From assembly GCA_015499995.1 (NCBI GenBank), contig JADNRV010000013.1, positions 310,001 through 374,000 of the forward strand: 64,000 bases of DNA. Direction: 5' to 3'. Below are positions 34,101-41,617 of this stretch, one piece after another; within the stretch, counting starts at the first letter, position 1, and the number at the start of each line of letters is the position of its first letter. The translations under genes and the position numbers were made by a program. The stretch comes from Flammula alnicola. Its lineage: Eukaryota > Basidiomycota > Agaricomycetes > Agaricales > Strophariaceae. The notes under the pieces were generated by a model. The model was not told where the DNA came from and ran no database searches. It was given only the letters and a program-made list of their open reading frames with translations.

Positions 34101-36020
34101 TTGGCTGCTAGGGCACTGCTTGCCGATATGCCCTAGTCCTCCGCAACGGAAGCATTTTATCTGTCCAGATGAGTTCTCTGGCTTCTTATTGTCCCTAAAG
34201 CGCTCACTTCCTTTCTCGCGCTTGGAACTGTCAAACTTATTTTTAAAATTCCCTTCATTCCGTGGTGTGAAATCACGGCGCGTGTTGGAATCATTCTGTC
34301 TGAAATCACGGTGCGTGTTGGAATCACTCTGTCGATTCCCCTCGAAACGAACTTTTCGATCACCAAAATTAGATCTACCTGGGTTACTCTGCGCTTTTTG
34401 CGCCCGTCTCTGACTATTCTCAATTTGTTCTGCTACCTCATACCTCGTAGCAACTTGTATCACTTCATCCCAGGTATTCTGCTCATAATCTAACCCTTCT
34501 TTCCACAGGGCAGACTGTAATTCCGGTCTCAAGCCGTTCCATAGTCGATCCACTCTCTGACCTGGAGTAGACTTACCCACGATTCGGTAGAGAACCATCA
34601 ACTCAGCCGCGTATTCCGCAACTGTCATATTTCCCTGGGCGAAGTTCTCAAGCTTCTTGCGTTGCTTGAGACGAAAATCGGGTGGGAAGCAGTAATTGTA
34701 TAGCTCAGTAAAGAACTTCTGGCGGTCCCACTGATGTACATTCAGTGATACCATAGTAGAATAAAACTTGTAAGCTTTTCCAGACAAGTAATCGGCACAT
34801 TTAATGACTTGGTCTTTAGCTGGCAGCGCCGCTTCCTCGCAGAAGCGTTCACACTGCGTGATGTACTTATAGAACTTCATGAAGTCAGCATCTCCGTGGT
34901 ATTTGTCAGGCGCCGTAGGTGATAACGGCTTGTATCGAGTGACGGAGGTGGTGTTACCCGCCGTTTCCAATGGGCCTGCGAACTGGGCGCCTAATTGATT
35001 AGTTCCCGAATTCGCCGCTCCGTTCCTCGGTTTGTGGAAAAACTGACCCAATAGACTCTCGGGAGGTAGCTGATTACTGGGCTTAATTGCCTCAGCCTTC
35101 TTCGCAAAGAGTCTCTGTCTCGATGCCTGGTCTATTAAATCCTCAACATCTCGAGACATTGGAGTGCTCGAGATGCGTTCCATCTGCACTGGTTCATCAT
35201 TAGCCCAATCGACGACGTTACCGCGAAGTTTACTCTTCGCTGCCAGGTATTTTCTTTCAAGTTCCTGAAATTCAATCATTTCGTCGTCATCATCTTCTTG
35301 AAACCAATCGTCGTGGCCGAGCTGTTCTCCCTCGGCTCTATGGCTTCCAGCTTGTGCGTGCAGCGCCCGCTGCACTTCTGGATCCAGCTCACTTTCGGGG
35401 ATGTCGACATTTCCCCAATTTGCAGGATCTATAGCTTTACCTTTAGCTACTGTCCCAACCTCAGGATCCGGACTGTCCTCTGTTGGTTGATATATTTTCT
35501 TATTGCCAGAATCCTCTGGGATTCCGAGTGCCCTCTCAATCATACCTAGCCTCTGAGCAAGTGTACTATTCACCGTTTCTTGGGTTTCTGACATGGTACC
35601 CAGCTGTTCAAAGAGGGCCTTTACCATGTCTCGAGTTTCGGCTACTACTTGCCTCGCATCTTGTACGACAGGGTCACTAATTCCCGACTCCCGCACCACA
35701 GACTGGTTACGCGGGGAGTCAAGGCTAATACTACGACGAGCGGGCCTTGCTGCAGCGGCTCCGCTTGTCTCAGCTACACGGTTTGCTTTCCCGTGGCTGT
35801 CATTTTCTCCGCGACGGTCTAATCGACCGCGCACGTCCTCCACCTCGACGTCCCTGTCGAGGTTGATGCCAGCGGCGCTAGTTGCCGCCGCTGGCTCCTG
35901 CCTGGAGCTCGCTCTCAGTGCAGGCGAGCCTGCATTAGACTCGGTGGTAGGACCTTCATCAGGGATGACGTGTCCCTTCTGGCCCTTGCCACTGCGCGCC
36001 GGAACCTTCCTGGTCGCCAT
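28155..36020 (-). CDS. Gag-Pol polyprotein of the Ty3 retrotransposon, 2,621 residues
   Basis: One uninterrupted frame. Approximate order: basic, Ser/Ala-rich start; retrotransposon Gag domain (about 365-540, with QCERFCEEAALP); zinc knuckle CFRCGGLGHIGKQC (about 620); an unassigned region (about 690-990); aspartic protease with ALIDTGS (about 1,040); reverse transcriptase with AYLDDIVIYSD (about 1,355); RNase H with IVTDACTSG and YTDHKGL (about 1,510-1,570); integrase zinc finger HxxxH-CxxC (about 1,850-1,890); the DDE core in GIDFVGP, SDRDRWF and GATERANKT (about 1,918-2,018); a chromodomain-like block (WAVQRIISHAGEG, VLWKSGDKSWLPYSEV, about 2,215-2,265); and an unassigned C-terminal region (about 2,336-2,621) ending in RGRGNR-type basic sequence. 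The usual fungal Gag-Pol of this group is about 1,200-1,600 residues, so this one is unusually long. The stop TGA overlaps the 3' LTR. Confidence 0.95.
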   Translation of the reverse strand: MATRKVPARSGKGQKGHVIPDEGPTTESNAGSPALRASSRQEPAAATSAAGINLDRDVEVEDVRGRLDRRGENDSHGKANRVAETSGAAAARPARRSISLDSPRNQSVVRESGISDPVVQDARQVVAETRDMVKALFEQLGTMSETQETVNSTLAQRLGMIERALGIPEDSGNKKIYQPTEDSPDPEVGTVAKGKAIDPANWGNVDIPESELDPEVQRALHAQAGSHRAEGEQLGHDDWFQEDDDDEMIEFQELERKYLAAKSKLRGNVVDWANDEPVQMERISSTPMSRDVEDLIDQASRQRLFAKKAEAIKPSNQLPPESLLGQFFHKPRNGAANSGTNQLGAQFAGPLETAGNTTSVTRYKPLSPTAPDKYHGDADFMKFYKYITQCERFCEEAALPAKDQVIKCADYLSGKAYKFYSTMVSLNVHQWDRQKFFTELYNYCFPPDFRLKQRKKLENFAQGNMTVAEYAAELMVLYRIVGKSTPGQRVDRLWNGLRPELQSALWKEGLDYEQNTWDEVIQVATRYEVAEQIENSQRRAQKAQSNPGRSNFGDRKVRFEGNRQSDSNTHRDFRQNDSNTRRDFTPRNEGNFKNKFDSSKREKGSERFRDNKKPENSSGQIKCFRCGGLGHIGKQCPSSQVVKSNDRSGKPPGAKSFSIDIAVDNENTLAALESTTEPAAESYCMAVDMAACGITHERADHAQAGTAGTEEVIETEATKSFTDAARSLYDPDSGDWMDGKLGSPVCEIVKHQLETMRPYPGDPCWEGQVIDRFIVYPTAGGQKLVIMDDVTLDDEIVDIGMVLRPGFLIGRWFAIKRTQATRVRVKPLKRWHRKTLKIDPWEMNTAWKLATGRGFSKFLTSSKAERSKRMGRFDVHFDCDNDGYEIFDWELGSHFAIPAHNLENPKFNIRHWYFKRLVKFLKKGFFAVYNNLEDYDLACLFSAERQEGREYEEILDYLVECYSSEGESSEDYEEVSTDSEWDEDAECLEEPVIELSAQEPQADVIPSAQRNAARVKDPSRVVPNPIVIVTNVMGKPARALIDTGSLCDFMSSTLADQLRLRKEELKTPLTVQLAVLGSRSKVNYRTTAEFAYQDIKEQRKFDIINLSSYDLILGTPFIYQHQVLVGLNPTRVIIGSREALPIRGSSVRTLESRAARLREENLDDVREFLRERAAPLCKMASETPLPPLREINHRIDLIDDQMQYPWRPARCPEAFLSQWIEKRNAYVDTGRWEITNSRNTVPMMFIPKPSKPGEIAKLRTPIDLRPRNSNTKKMPSPLPDIDGIMRRVAGKRYRSLLDLKDAYEQVRIKPDDVWKTAFATPNGNMVSHVIQIGDCNAPATFQALMNHIFSPHIGKFLDAYLDDIVIYSDTLEEHIKHVLTVLEILEKEKFYLSANKLDFLCKRVKILGRIVDDDGIQMDPHKVDALIRWKTPTNRDLLRGFLGAAGYLADDIDGVRIPMGILHTLTSKDIPFRWDFTHQRAFEEIKERANRCRDHHRRPLDYSDGAPPINIVTDACTSGIAGVISQGEDWKTASVAAFYSAKLTPAQQNYPVHEVEMLAGLETMMRYRDLLLGVKFRWYTDHKGLVTVLNHRDVDRTSNGRRARWLEKLSMFNFEVIYVPGSENILSDALSRIYSNDAPGTVRAPSEYTEYDDPENGTSMVEATQVIAAPVLVGMEAECASMGPNYVGRRSKKIREREGAETRRPETSDEFAARVKEDFKLNGPREGSEGENGESASQQKRLVIRIPARKKQSAHSDVQDMSAPQQPMENLPLDLAKELGGIDIHSGIKGQYKDDPVFKSIIEKPDEYKNFEWDELSGLLYIKQDNRRLLCIPNVKLDGRSIREIIISEGHSVLAHLGFKKTYDYLRDFVWWKTMSADIEHFCQSCMTCKRSKDSNMKPYGLLNPLDIQGQPWDAIGIDFVGPLPESVNRDGSFDMIAVIIDLFSGMVHLVPGRTDYKAKDVAELVFSEVYKHHGLPTTIVSDRDRWFTSHFWEELHKLIGTKLQMSSAYHPQSDGATERANKTIGQMLRHCISPNQKDWVQKLPAIEFAINSARSESTGFAPFFLNTGRMPRSFIWQSNQPEEFPGVRAFAKRMKSAIMRAHDSLIASRVKSVRNANRKRVKTPFAAKDYVYISTKNITIPKGLSQKLAPKFIGPYQLTEDFGNNSYRVKLPPSLTKRGVHDVFHASLLRIHVPNDDRLFPGRLDAQIFADEDLEGEWAVQRIISHAGEGKSSVFEVLWKSGDKSWLPYSEVKHLHEFEEYLDAKGAKNIGELSREISKEVPDDPQIFAGSVQFEMDYGIKNYKDWDKAGQFSSLPPLHYSCIALAILPFVVTHMATSSDTTPHAQLAESISGMNLDGDNPTTQAQDTELPSEPLRLSEAAPTATTAALLPSLGPEMNSASLAPINADSATHVGTFAMDIADAINPLGNFTFHRPVDFFGRAFEIRFPLSGFAVVARISRFVYGVIDPVGAVHTVHAAQLKQFLNFAYRAVKLPNEAIGLPIGYREFIQYLHADPLQPARLTVIGEAGGIQSTPNTHRYPLEIDFPKDSIIEEALELLEKFGSARNKRTVDSIILATAARNSHAPYTIRNKPFRGRGNRSHAPNNALHSSNSFGIAGGRM
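28162..28169 (-). other. Polypurine tract of the retrotransposon
   Basis: GGAGGGCG on the minus strand, two bases before the 3' LTR, is the expected place for the plus-strand DNA primer. It is also coding and gives the final Gly-Gly-Arg of the polyprotein. Short for a polypurine tract. Confidence 0.6.
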
Positions 36021-36176
36021 CTAATGCAGAATAGTTGTTAGTAAACACAAAGCTAATGACAACGTACCTGGATGTCCTGGGTGATCAAACCAAGAGGTCT
36101 CCGAAAGTAGGTCGTCGAGAAGTAAAGTGTCGAGTAGTTGTAGAAAGAGTAGTAGAGTGTGTTAATATCAAAAATA

Positions 36177-36412
36177 TGTGACGGGGCGTGAGAACACGAG
36201 TCCCGGCACACGTTCAAACCTCGAATGATAGGATAAACACTAAATTCAAGGTTGTCTACTCTACTAGCTATCCGACTCTTTATATACTTAAAAACCTGCC
36301 TACGTAATACTTATTGTATAATATGGAATATTATAGAACCCTACGGTAGAAAAGATGATGTAATGTACTTGACTAACGTCCAAGTTCGGGTGAGTCAGTG
36401 ACTACCGTCACA
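36177..36412 (-). repeat. 5' LTR of the Ty3 retrotransposon
   Basis: 236 bp. It differs from the other LTR at three positions near its U5 side. The minus-strand TATA candidate TATATAAAGAG is at 36276-36286. Its outer edge lies 51 bp before the start codon of the scramblase gene. Confidence 0.95.
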
Positions 36413-36417
36413 CCTTT
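36413..36417. repeat. Target-site duplication CCTTT (right)
   Basis: Matches 27919-27923. It places the insertion point in the leader or core promoter of the scramblase gene. Confidence 0.9.
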
Positions 36418-36463
36418 CTGTTACACAGCAAGGCCACTTCCAAGGACATATTTAGCTGCGCTC

Positions 36464-38102
36464 ATGCTTGCTACCTCAGGAAGGCAGCGGCTAGCGCAAA
36501 TGCTTATCACCAACAGACTGAACTCCGTAAAACTCTTAGGACTGCGCACTTATGCTATATCTCGATTTCCGAAGCGGGCAACGGGCGTTGGCAGAAAGCG
36601 GCGTAAGTGCATTAAGAATTCTCTTTTTGTGTAATTCAGTTGTTTAACATCCCATCGCAACACTATAGCCCAACTACCTTCTCAGGATTTTATTGGCAAT
36701 GACAACGAACCACGTCCGAGACGCATCCTAGCTCCAGATCATGATGGCCTGAGTCGACTATTGCTTCACAAAAATACGCTGATCATTGAAAGGTATCTTT
36801 CTCATTCTGAGATCACTGACCTTCGAGAAATTCAATGACACCTTCCCTTCCTCGCACACGAAAATAGACAACTCGAGATGATGAACGTGTTTATTGGCTT
36901 CGAACAGTCGAACAAATATGCCATAAGTTTGTTTGTCGCCCTCTCTTCATGTGCGACTCATGTGCATAATATCCAAAAGATGACGTTGACGGAGAGCCCC
37001 TCGGATACATCGCCGAAGAACCAAGAGGCTTTCTAGGTACACTTTCGCGACAGGCTTTTGCAACTCATCGACCATTCAAAGCCGTCATTATGGACAAAGA
37101 AGGGTTACCAGTATTATGGGAATGTCTATTTACTCCGTCTCCCCCAAAAAAGTGATTTTAATCGTTAGATCTTACCAACAGGTACGCCGACCATTCGCTT
37201 GGATCAATTCCAGAATGTTTGTACAGCGCCTCAAAGATCGCTCTCATTCACCACCCGACCCCGAGCCTGTCCTTGAGACTTTTGGTGAAGTTCAGCAAAT
37301 ATGGCATCCTTGGCGACGTCGATATGATCTTTTCTTGCGGTGAGAAGTCTTTCCCTATGTGAGGCACATGTCCGCGGTGACGCTGACATTCACCAGTGAA
37401 AACATTCCGACAGGTCTAACGGATAACTTTGATCAAGCTAACCAATCAAACGAATCTGTATATTATCAGATTGGAAAGGTGGATTCTGGATTTTTAGCTT
37501 GGAACTTCCGTGTTTCAGACCAGCATGGTAATGAAATTGCCAGTGTCGATCGTGCTTTTCGGGGAATAGGCCGCGAGGTGGGCAACCACGTTCATGATGA
37601 TTTTGTAACTCTTACTATGCCCTGCGCAGGTGTTCACAGATACGGGTAAGTACAGTCACCTCTTTGCCTTGCCACGCTAAGAGCGGTCCTTCGTCGCAGG
37701 AAAATACTCTATCCACTTTACAGCTTCTGGCGTTCAGAGTTCAATACCGAACAATCCTGAAGATGTGATCAAAGATCTTCGTCGAAGTACTTCTAAGGAG
37801 CTAAACATTGACGCACGAGCGGTAAGTAAGCTTTTCACTGCGTGTTTGGCCCTCTGCAAGAGATAGTTATGCTTACCATCTCTGAAGCTTCTTCTTGCCC
37901 TTGCTGGTATGGCATTTTGTGTCGTCTATTATGCTCATTACTTATAACGCGGCGCAGTCAACATTGACTTTGATTACTTCTCTCGTCATTCACATACAGG
38001 AGGGTAAGTTTCACTTGAAAATTTCTCACATATCAAGTTCTCATGGAAGTAACTGTACCTTTTATCAGTGGCGGTTTACTTCATTTGTCAAGTTGGGACT
38101 AA
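36464..38102 (+). CDS. Mitochondrial phospholipid scramblase family protein (Aim25/PLSCR-like)
   Basis: Scramblase-family protein expected to act on lipids of mitochondrial membranes. Exon 1 (36464 to about 36,604) gives MLATSGRQRLAQMLITNRLN and further Arg-rich sequence, a clear presequence. Later exons give QLEMMNVFIGFEQSNKYAI, PLGYIAEEPRGFLGTLSRQ, RRPFAWINSRMFVQRL, the QQIWHPWRRRYDLFLR block, SGFLAWNFRV, and IDFDYFSRHSHTGG, all in family order; stop at 38100-38102. About ten exons, all joinable with GT-AG introns. One junction has two readings: after GLP (donor GTATTA) or, with a non-standard GA donor, after GLPVLW. The retrotransposon LTR ends 51 bp upstream of the start, so normal promoter sequence must lie beyond 27,919. 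Confidence 0.88.
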
Positions 38103-38988
38103 GTTACAAAGACGCACGTCGGCAGTGCACAAACTCGATCATCGGAATCAATTCACCCTCCAGCAATTCTTGCTTCTTGTGAAGCTGCTCAACGAAGATG
38201 GCATCTTTCTTCAGCAATTGGTATGCCCATCTGAAAGGCCTCGCGAATTATTGCTCGATCGAAGATTACATTTCGAAGGAGGGAAGGCACGTTCCTTATC
38301 GATTTGCCGTGATACATATCCTCGTTGGGCAAGGCATAGTTGGAAAATGAAACCAGCTCCAGATTTGAGAAGTTTTAACTTCCGCGCCTTTCACTCACGA
38401 TGATTGAACCCCATATTCTCTCAGCTGTAACAGCGCATCAATTACTTTGCTCTCTCCGTAATATTTCTGATAAAGCTGACAGTGCACGCGAATCCCACAT
38501 GGATTCGAACTGCCGCCCTGGTATTTCTCCATGATTCGAGGATGGGCTTGACATTCCATCTAAAGTCGCCGTCCCACGTGTGCCACGCACACTCGATCCT
38601 TCCAGATGCAGTTTAGCTTGCTGCGTATCCTGTCAACTCAATGTCAATACTGAGATCTGCAGTTAGTGCAAGGCTCGCGTTCAGCCCGATAGCCATGACC
38701 ACATTGCCGGACCGGACCTTTTCCGCAATTGACCCAACCAGTGACTCGGAGAAAATTTAGAATCCGCCATTGACTTCAAGTAGCTTCCTATTCATGAAAA
38801 CATGTACTCTGAATATTTATTGATGAAAAATAAAGCAGAAAATGCTGATCAGTGGACGCGAAGATGGACAATCCTATAAGCGTGACTGATTTCACGAATG
38901 GAACGCGGCACATGATGTGTGACGGTCGCGTGAACGTTGGAAATGAATTTCGTTTAACACTGTTATACTCAACGTCGAGCGACATATC
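38103..38988. other. Spacer between the scramblase gene and CDC45
   Basis: 886 bp without a supported gene. A plus-strand frame at 38,068-38,403 overlaps the scramblase end in another frame and has no family signal. The part next to 38,989 should carry the CDC45 promoter, including a GACGCGAA motif annotated separately. Confidence 0.4.
38855..38862. promoter_or_regulatory. GACGCGAA motif upstream of CDC45 (G1/S-type box candidate)
   Basis: GACGCGAA lies about 130 bp before the CDC45 start; its complement TTCGCGTC resembles MCB/E2F-like boxes that drive replication genes at G1/S in fungi. A single short motif can occur by chance; the assignment is inference. Confidence 0.25.
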
Positions 38989-41455
38989 ATGGTCGGTCTT
39001 CCTCCGCCACAGCTAGCAGGAGACAGTCCTTCATATCTTGAGGCATACAATGGGATTCTTTCGGCGCACAGACGGTCTCCTTTGGCTTCCGCGTCCTCGG
39101 TCATTATGCTCGTCACGCCTAATGTGGACGCCTTGTGTGCAGCGCGTATGCTTGCCACGCTATTCAAACAGGACGACGTTGCCTATCGAATAATACCTAT
39201 CTCAGGTAGCGAAGAGGCATTTGATGTTAGAGATGAATTGACTGCTATTCCAGATGTAAGTGTCTCGCGTTTCTGCTTTTTCAAAACCTAACCTCATGAT
39301 TTCGACAGCTGCATACATTGATACTTATCAACATGGGCAATATGTTTGATCTTCCAACATCTGATTGGTTTGGCGACTTCGATTTGAAGGTCACTGTCCA
39401 TGTCATCGATTCTACGCGCCCCATCAGTTTAACCAATTTGTTCATGGGAGGAGAGAACGGCAGTCGATTGTTAATCTGGGACGACGACGATTCCTCAAAG
39501 ATGGTAGAAGAAAAGAAAGCATGGGAAATGATCGAGGTGGGCTCAATATACCATGTTAAAGCCTGGATCTACGATATATTTCTGTTTGCAGTACGAGCTT
39601 GAACCTGATTCAGATGACTCAGATGGAGATTTGGAGAATGATGGAGAACCGAGCGATGAGGAAGAACAAGATGATATGCAATCTGAAACGGATTCGACAT
39701 CCAATAAGCGCAGGAAAGCCGCACAGAATACGGCTCGAAAACGCAGGCGAACTGACAAGGGCGTGCGCTCCTTTCAGATCCTTCAGCTCCTTCAATTTCT
39801 CTCTAACTTCCAAATCACAGCAATCTCGGGTTTCCGTCGAGGAATGGAAGCGTTCTCGAGACATGGTTGACAAATACTTTACGAGTGGGGGGTGGCATGG
39901 CCAAAGTGCAGCAAGCACGATTTATATACTGGCCACTCTCCTGGAGCGTGTCGACAATGATTTTCTTTGGTGCTTCATAGTTAGTGGTCTTGCTCGAAAA
40001 TCTTCAAACTGACATGCATTTTGTAGGCTTGCAATACTCGGCCTGACATTTCAGTACATCACCGCGCGAATATCTCGCGATACATACGAAACTTATCATG
40101 CCGTCTACTTCGATGAAGTGTCTCGCCTGAATCCTCAACCAGCAAACAACGATAATGCACATTCGCTCGTCTCTGTTAACCCTGACGATATGAGTGTTCG
40201 GACAACTGAAGAGTTGCGCTTTATGTTGTTCAGGCATTGGACATTGTACGATGCGATGTTCCACTCCAGCTATATAGCCGGTAAACTGGGAATATGGAAA
40301 GAAAAGGGTCGGCAAAGATTGACGGGACTTCTTGCAAAAATGGGGTATGTCCACATCCTCCTGCTACTGCCTCACACCGTTTAGTGTTGGTATGATAGGT
40401 TCTCTATTCCCCAGACACAACAGCCCTATTCACACATGGATATGGATCTCAAGAAATCGCTCATACAAAAACTGAATGACATTGCACCGGAATATGGTCT
40501 CATCGAACTTTCCTACCCTTCTTTCATGCGGTGTTATGGCTTTCATACCCAGCCACTCTCGGCCGCGGATGCAGTGGAGGGCATAAGTGCTCTATTAGAT
40601 GTCGCAGGCGGGATGCGTATGGAGGTTGAAATTGAAGGAATGCGAAATGGTGGTGAATGGTTTGGAGGTGGCCGGGTGTGGGATTCCAATCGCCCTGGAA
40701 AGAACGATACAAGTCGTCAGCCGGACCATGAAGTAGAAAAAACGGCGAAGCCAAACGGAAAAGAAGACTCGACAGAAACAGCAGCTGAAGATAAACCACA
40801 GGAACCAGACTGGTGGGTGAAGAATTTCTGGACAGCATATGATGCCCTCAGCGAGTAAGTTATGTTCTTCTCTTGAACCCATCCACAATTATTTATTCCC
40901 ACTTTCTAGTATTTCTTTATTACGCGACTCTCTCAATCTGTCAATGTCTCTACAACGTGCTATCATTCGCCAGGGTACATCTATCATCGACAAGCAAGAC
41001 ATTCGCACAATGCGGAGTCACCGAGTCGTGATTCTCACACAAGGTCCGGACCTTGCCCTCTTCGCTCACCCTGGAGTATTGGCGCGGTTGGCTCTGTGGC
41101 TAGTGGACGCTCTGCGCGACCGGTTATCTGGAACAGTGGTAGGTCGATCGAAAAAGAAGAGCCTTCCACTTGTGATTGCTTGTTTGGATGAGGTTCGCGA
41201 CAGCTACACTGTCGTCGGTGTCATGGCTGCGTTGGACTTCAATCAAATTCGTAAAAAGTATGCATTGTCGATTTCTGTCATATTCTCTCTTCTGACCATC
41301 TCTTGCAAAGTGAATTCACTTACACTTTCGTAAACGCCTCAAAGATATGCAATGCACAAATCGAGTATGCTTCTTTCGACACGAATGTCATGAGAATACT
41401 CCAGAAGGATTTGAAGTTGTTTCTGCAACAGTTATGCGGGTTAACTCAGTCTTGA
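38989..41455 (+). CDS. CDC45: CDC45 replication initiation and helicase factor
   Basis: Cdc45 joins MCM2-7 and GINS to form the CMG helicase that unwinds DNA at replication forks. The frame starts MVGLPPPQLAG and quickly reaches the DHH-like fold segment VIMLVTPNVDALCAARMLATLFKQDDVAYRIIPISG, then LILINMGNMFDLP. An acidic, Ser-rich insert follows (DSDDSDGDLENDGEPSDEEE), then a basic nuclear-signal-like cluster (NKRRKAAQNTARKRRR). Later parts include AIRTRPDI-type sequence, LFRHWTLYDAMFHSSYIA, KLGIWKEKGRQRLTGLLAKMG and SLQRAIIRQGTSIIDK. The end (YASFDTNVMRILQKDLKLF) keeps the family C terminus; stop 41453-41455. About six introns. Convergent with the GH55 gene, 162 bp apart. Confidence 0.92.
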
Positions 41456-41617
41456 GGAACCCCTACTCTTAGGCTTGACCACTTTTATACCATGTATACC
41501 ATTTTTATGATTACCTATGATTCTATCTGAACTGAACAACGGAATACTTCGGATACGAAATGGACTCGAAAACCAAATTTATAAATACACATGTACAGTA
41601 CATATTCTTTATTGGTA

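Larger units (their letters stand above)
27924..36412 (-). mobile_element. Ty3 (Metaviridae) LTR retrotransposon, chromodomain type, structurally complete
   Basis: An 8,489-bp insertion in minus orientation: LTR (27924-28159, 3' side), one long ORF, LTR (36177-36412, 5' side), and CCTTT duplications outside. The LTRs are 236 bp each and differ at three visible positions (about 98.7% identity), so insertion was recent. LTR ends form the inverted repeat TGTGACGG/CCGTCACA. The ORF has no internal stop or frameshift and all catalytic motifs read intact. A purine-rich tract GGAGGGCG (28162-28169) abuts the 3' LTR. The sequence just inside the 5' LTR (TATTTTTGATATTAACAC on the minus strand) matches no tRNA end I recognise, so the primer site is unclear. 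Confidence 0.97.

Noticed and set aside
35593..36024. 143-codon plus-strand frame antisense to the start of the Gag-Pol ORF
   Set aside because: It mirrors the codon pattern of the Gag N terminus; an antisense shadow.
36130..36176. Self-priming (Tf1-like) primer site, ACTCTACTA complementary to LTR sequence near the TATA box
   Set aside because: Only nine bases, and about 20 nt away from the LTR edge, whereas a primer site should abut it.
37120..37185. Mutated donor (GAATGT) suggesting the scramblase is a pseudogene
   Set aside because: A canonical donor GTATTA three codons earlier keeps the frame, so damage is not required.
38480..38520. GGATTCGAACTGCC, resembling a tRNA B-box on the minus strand
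   Set aside because: The flanking bases do not form a T-arm stem and no cloverleaf or A-box could be drawn.
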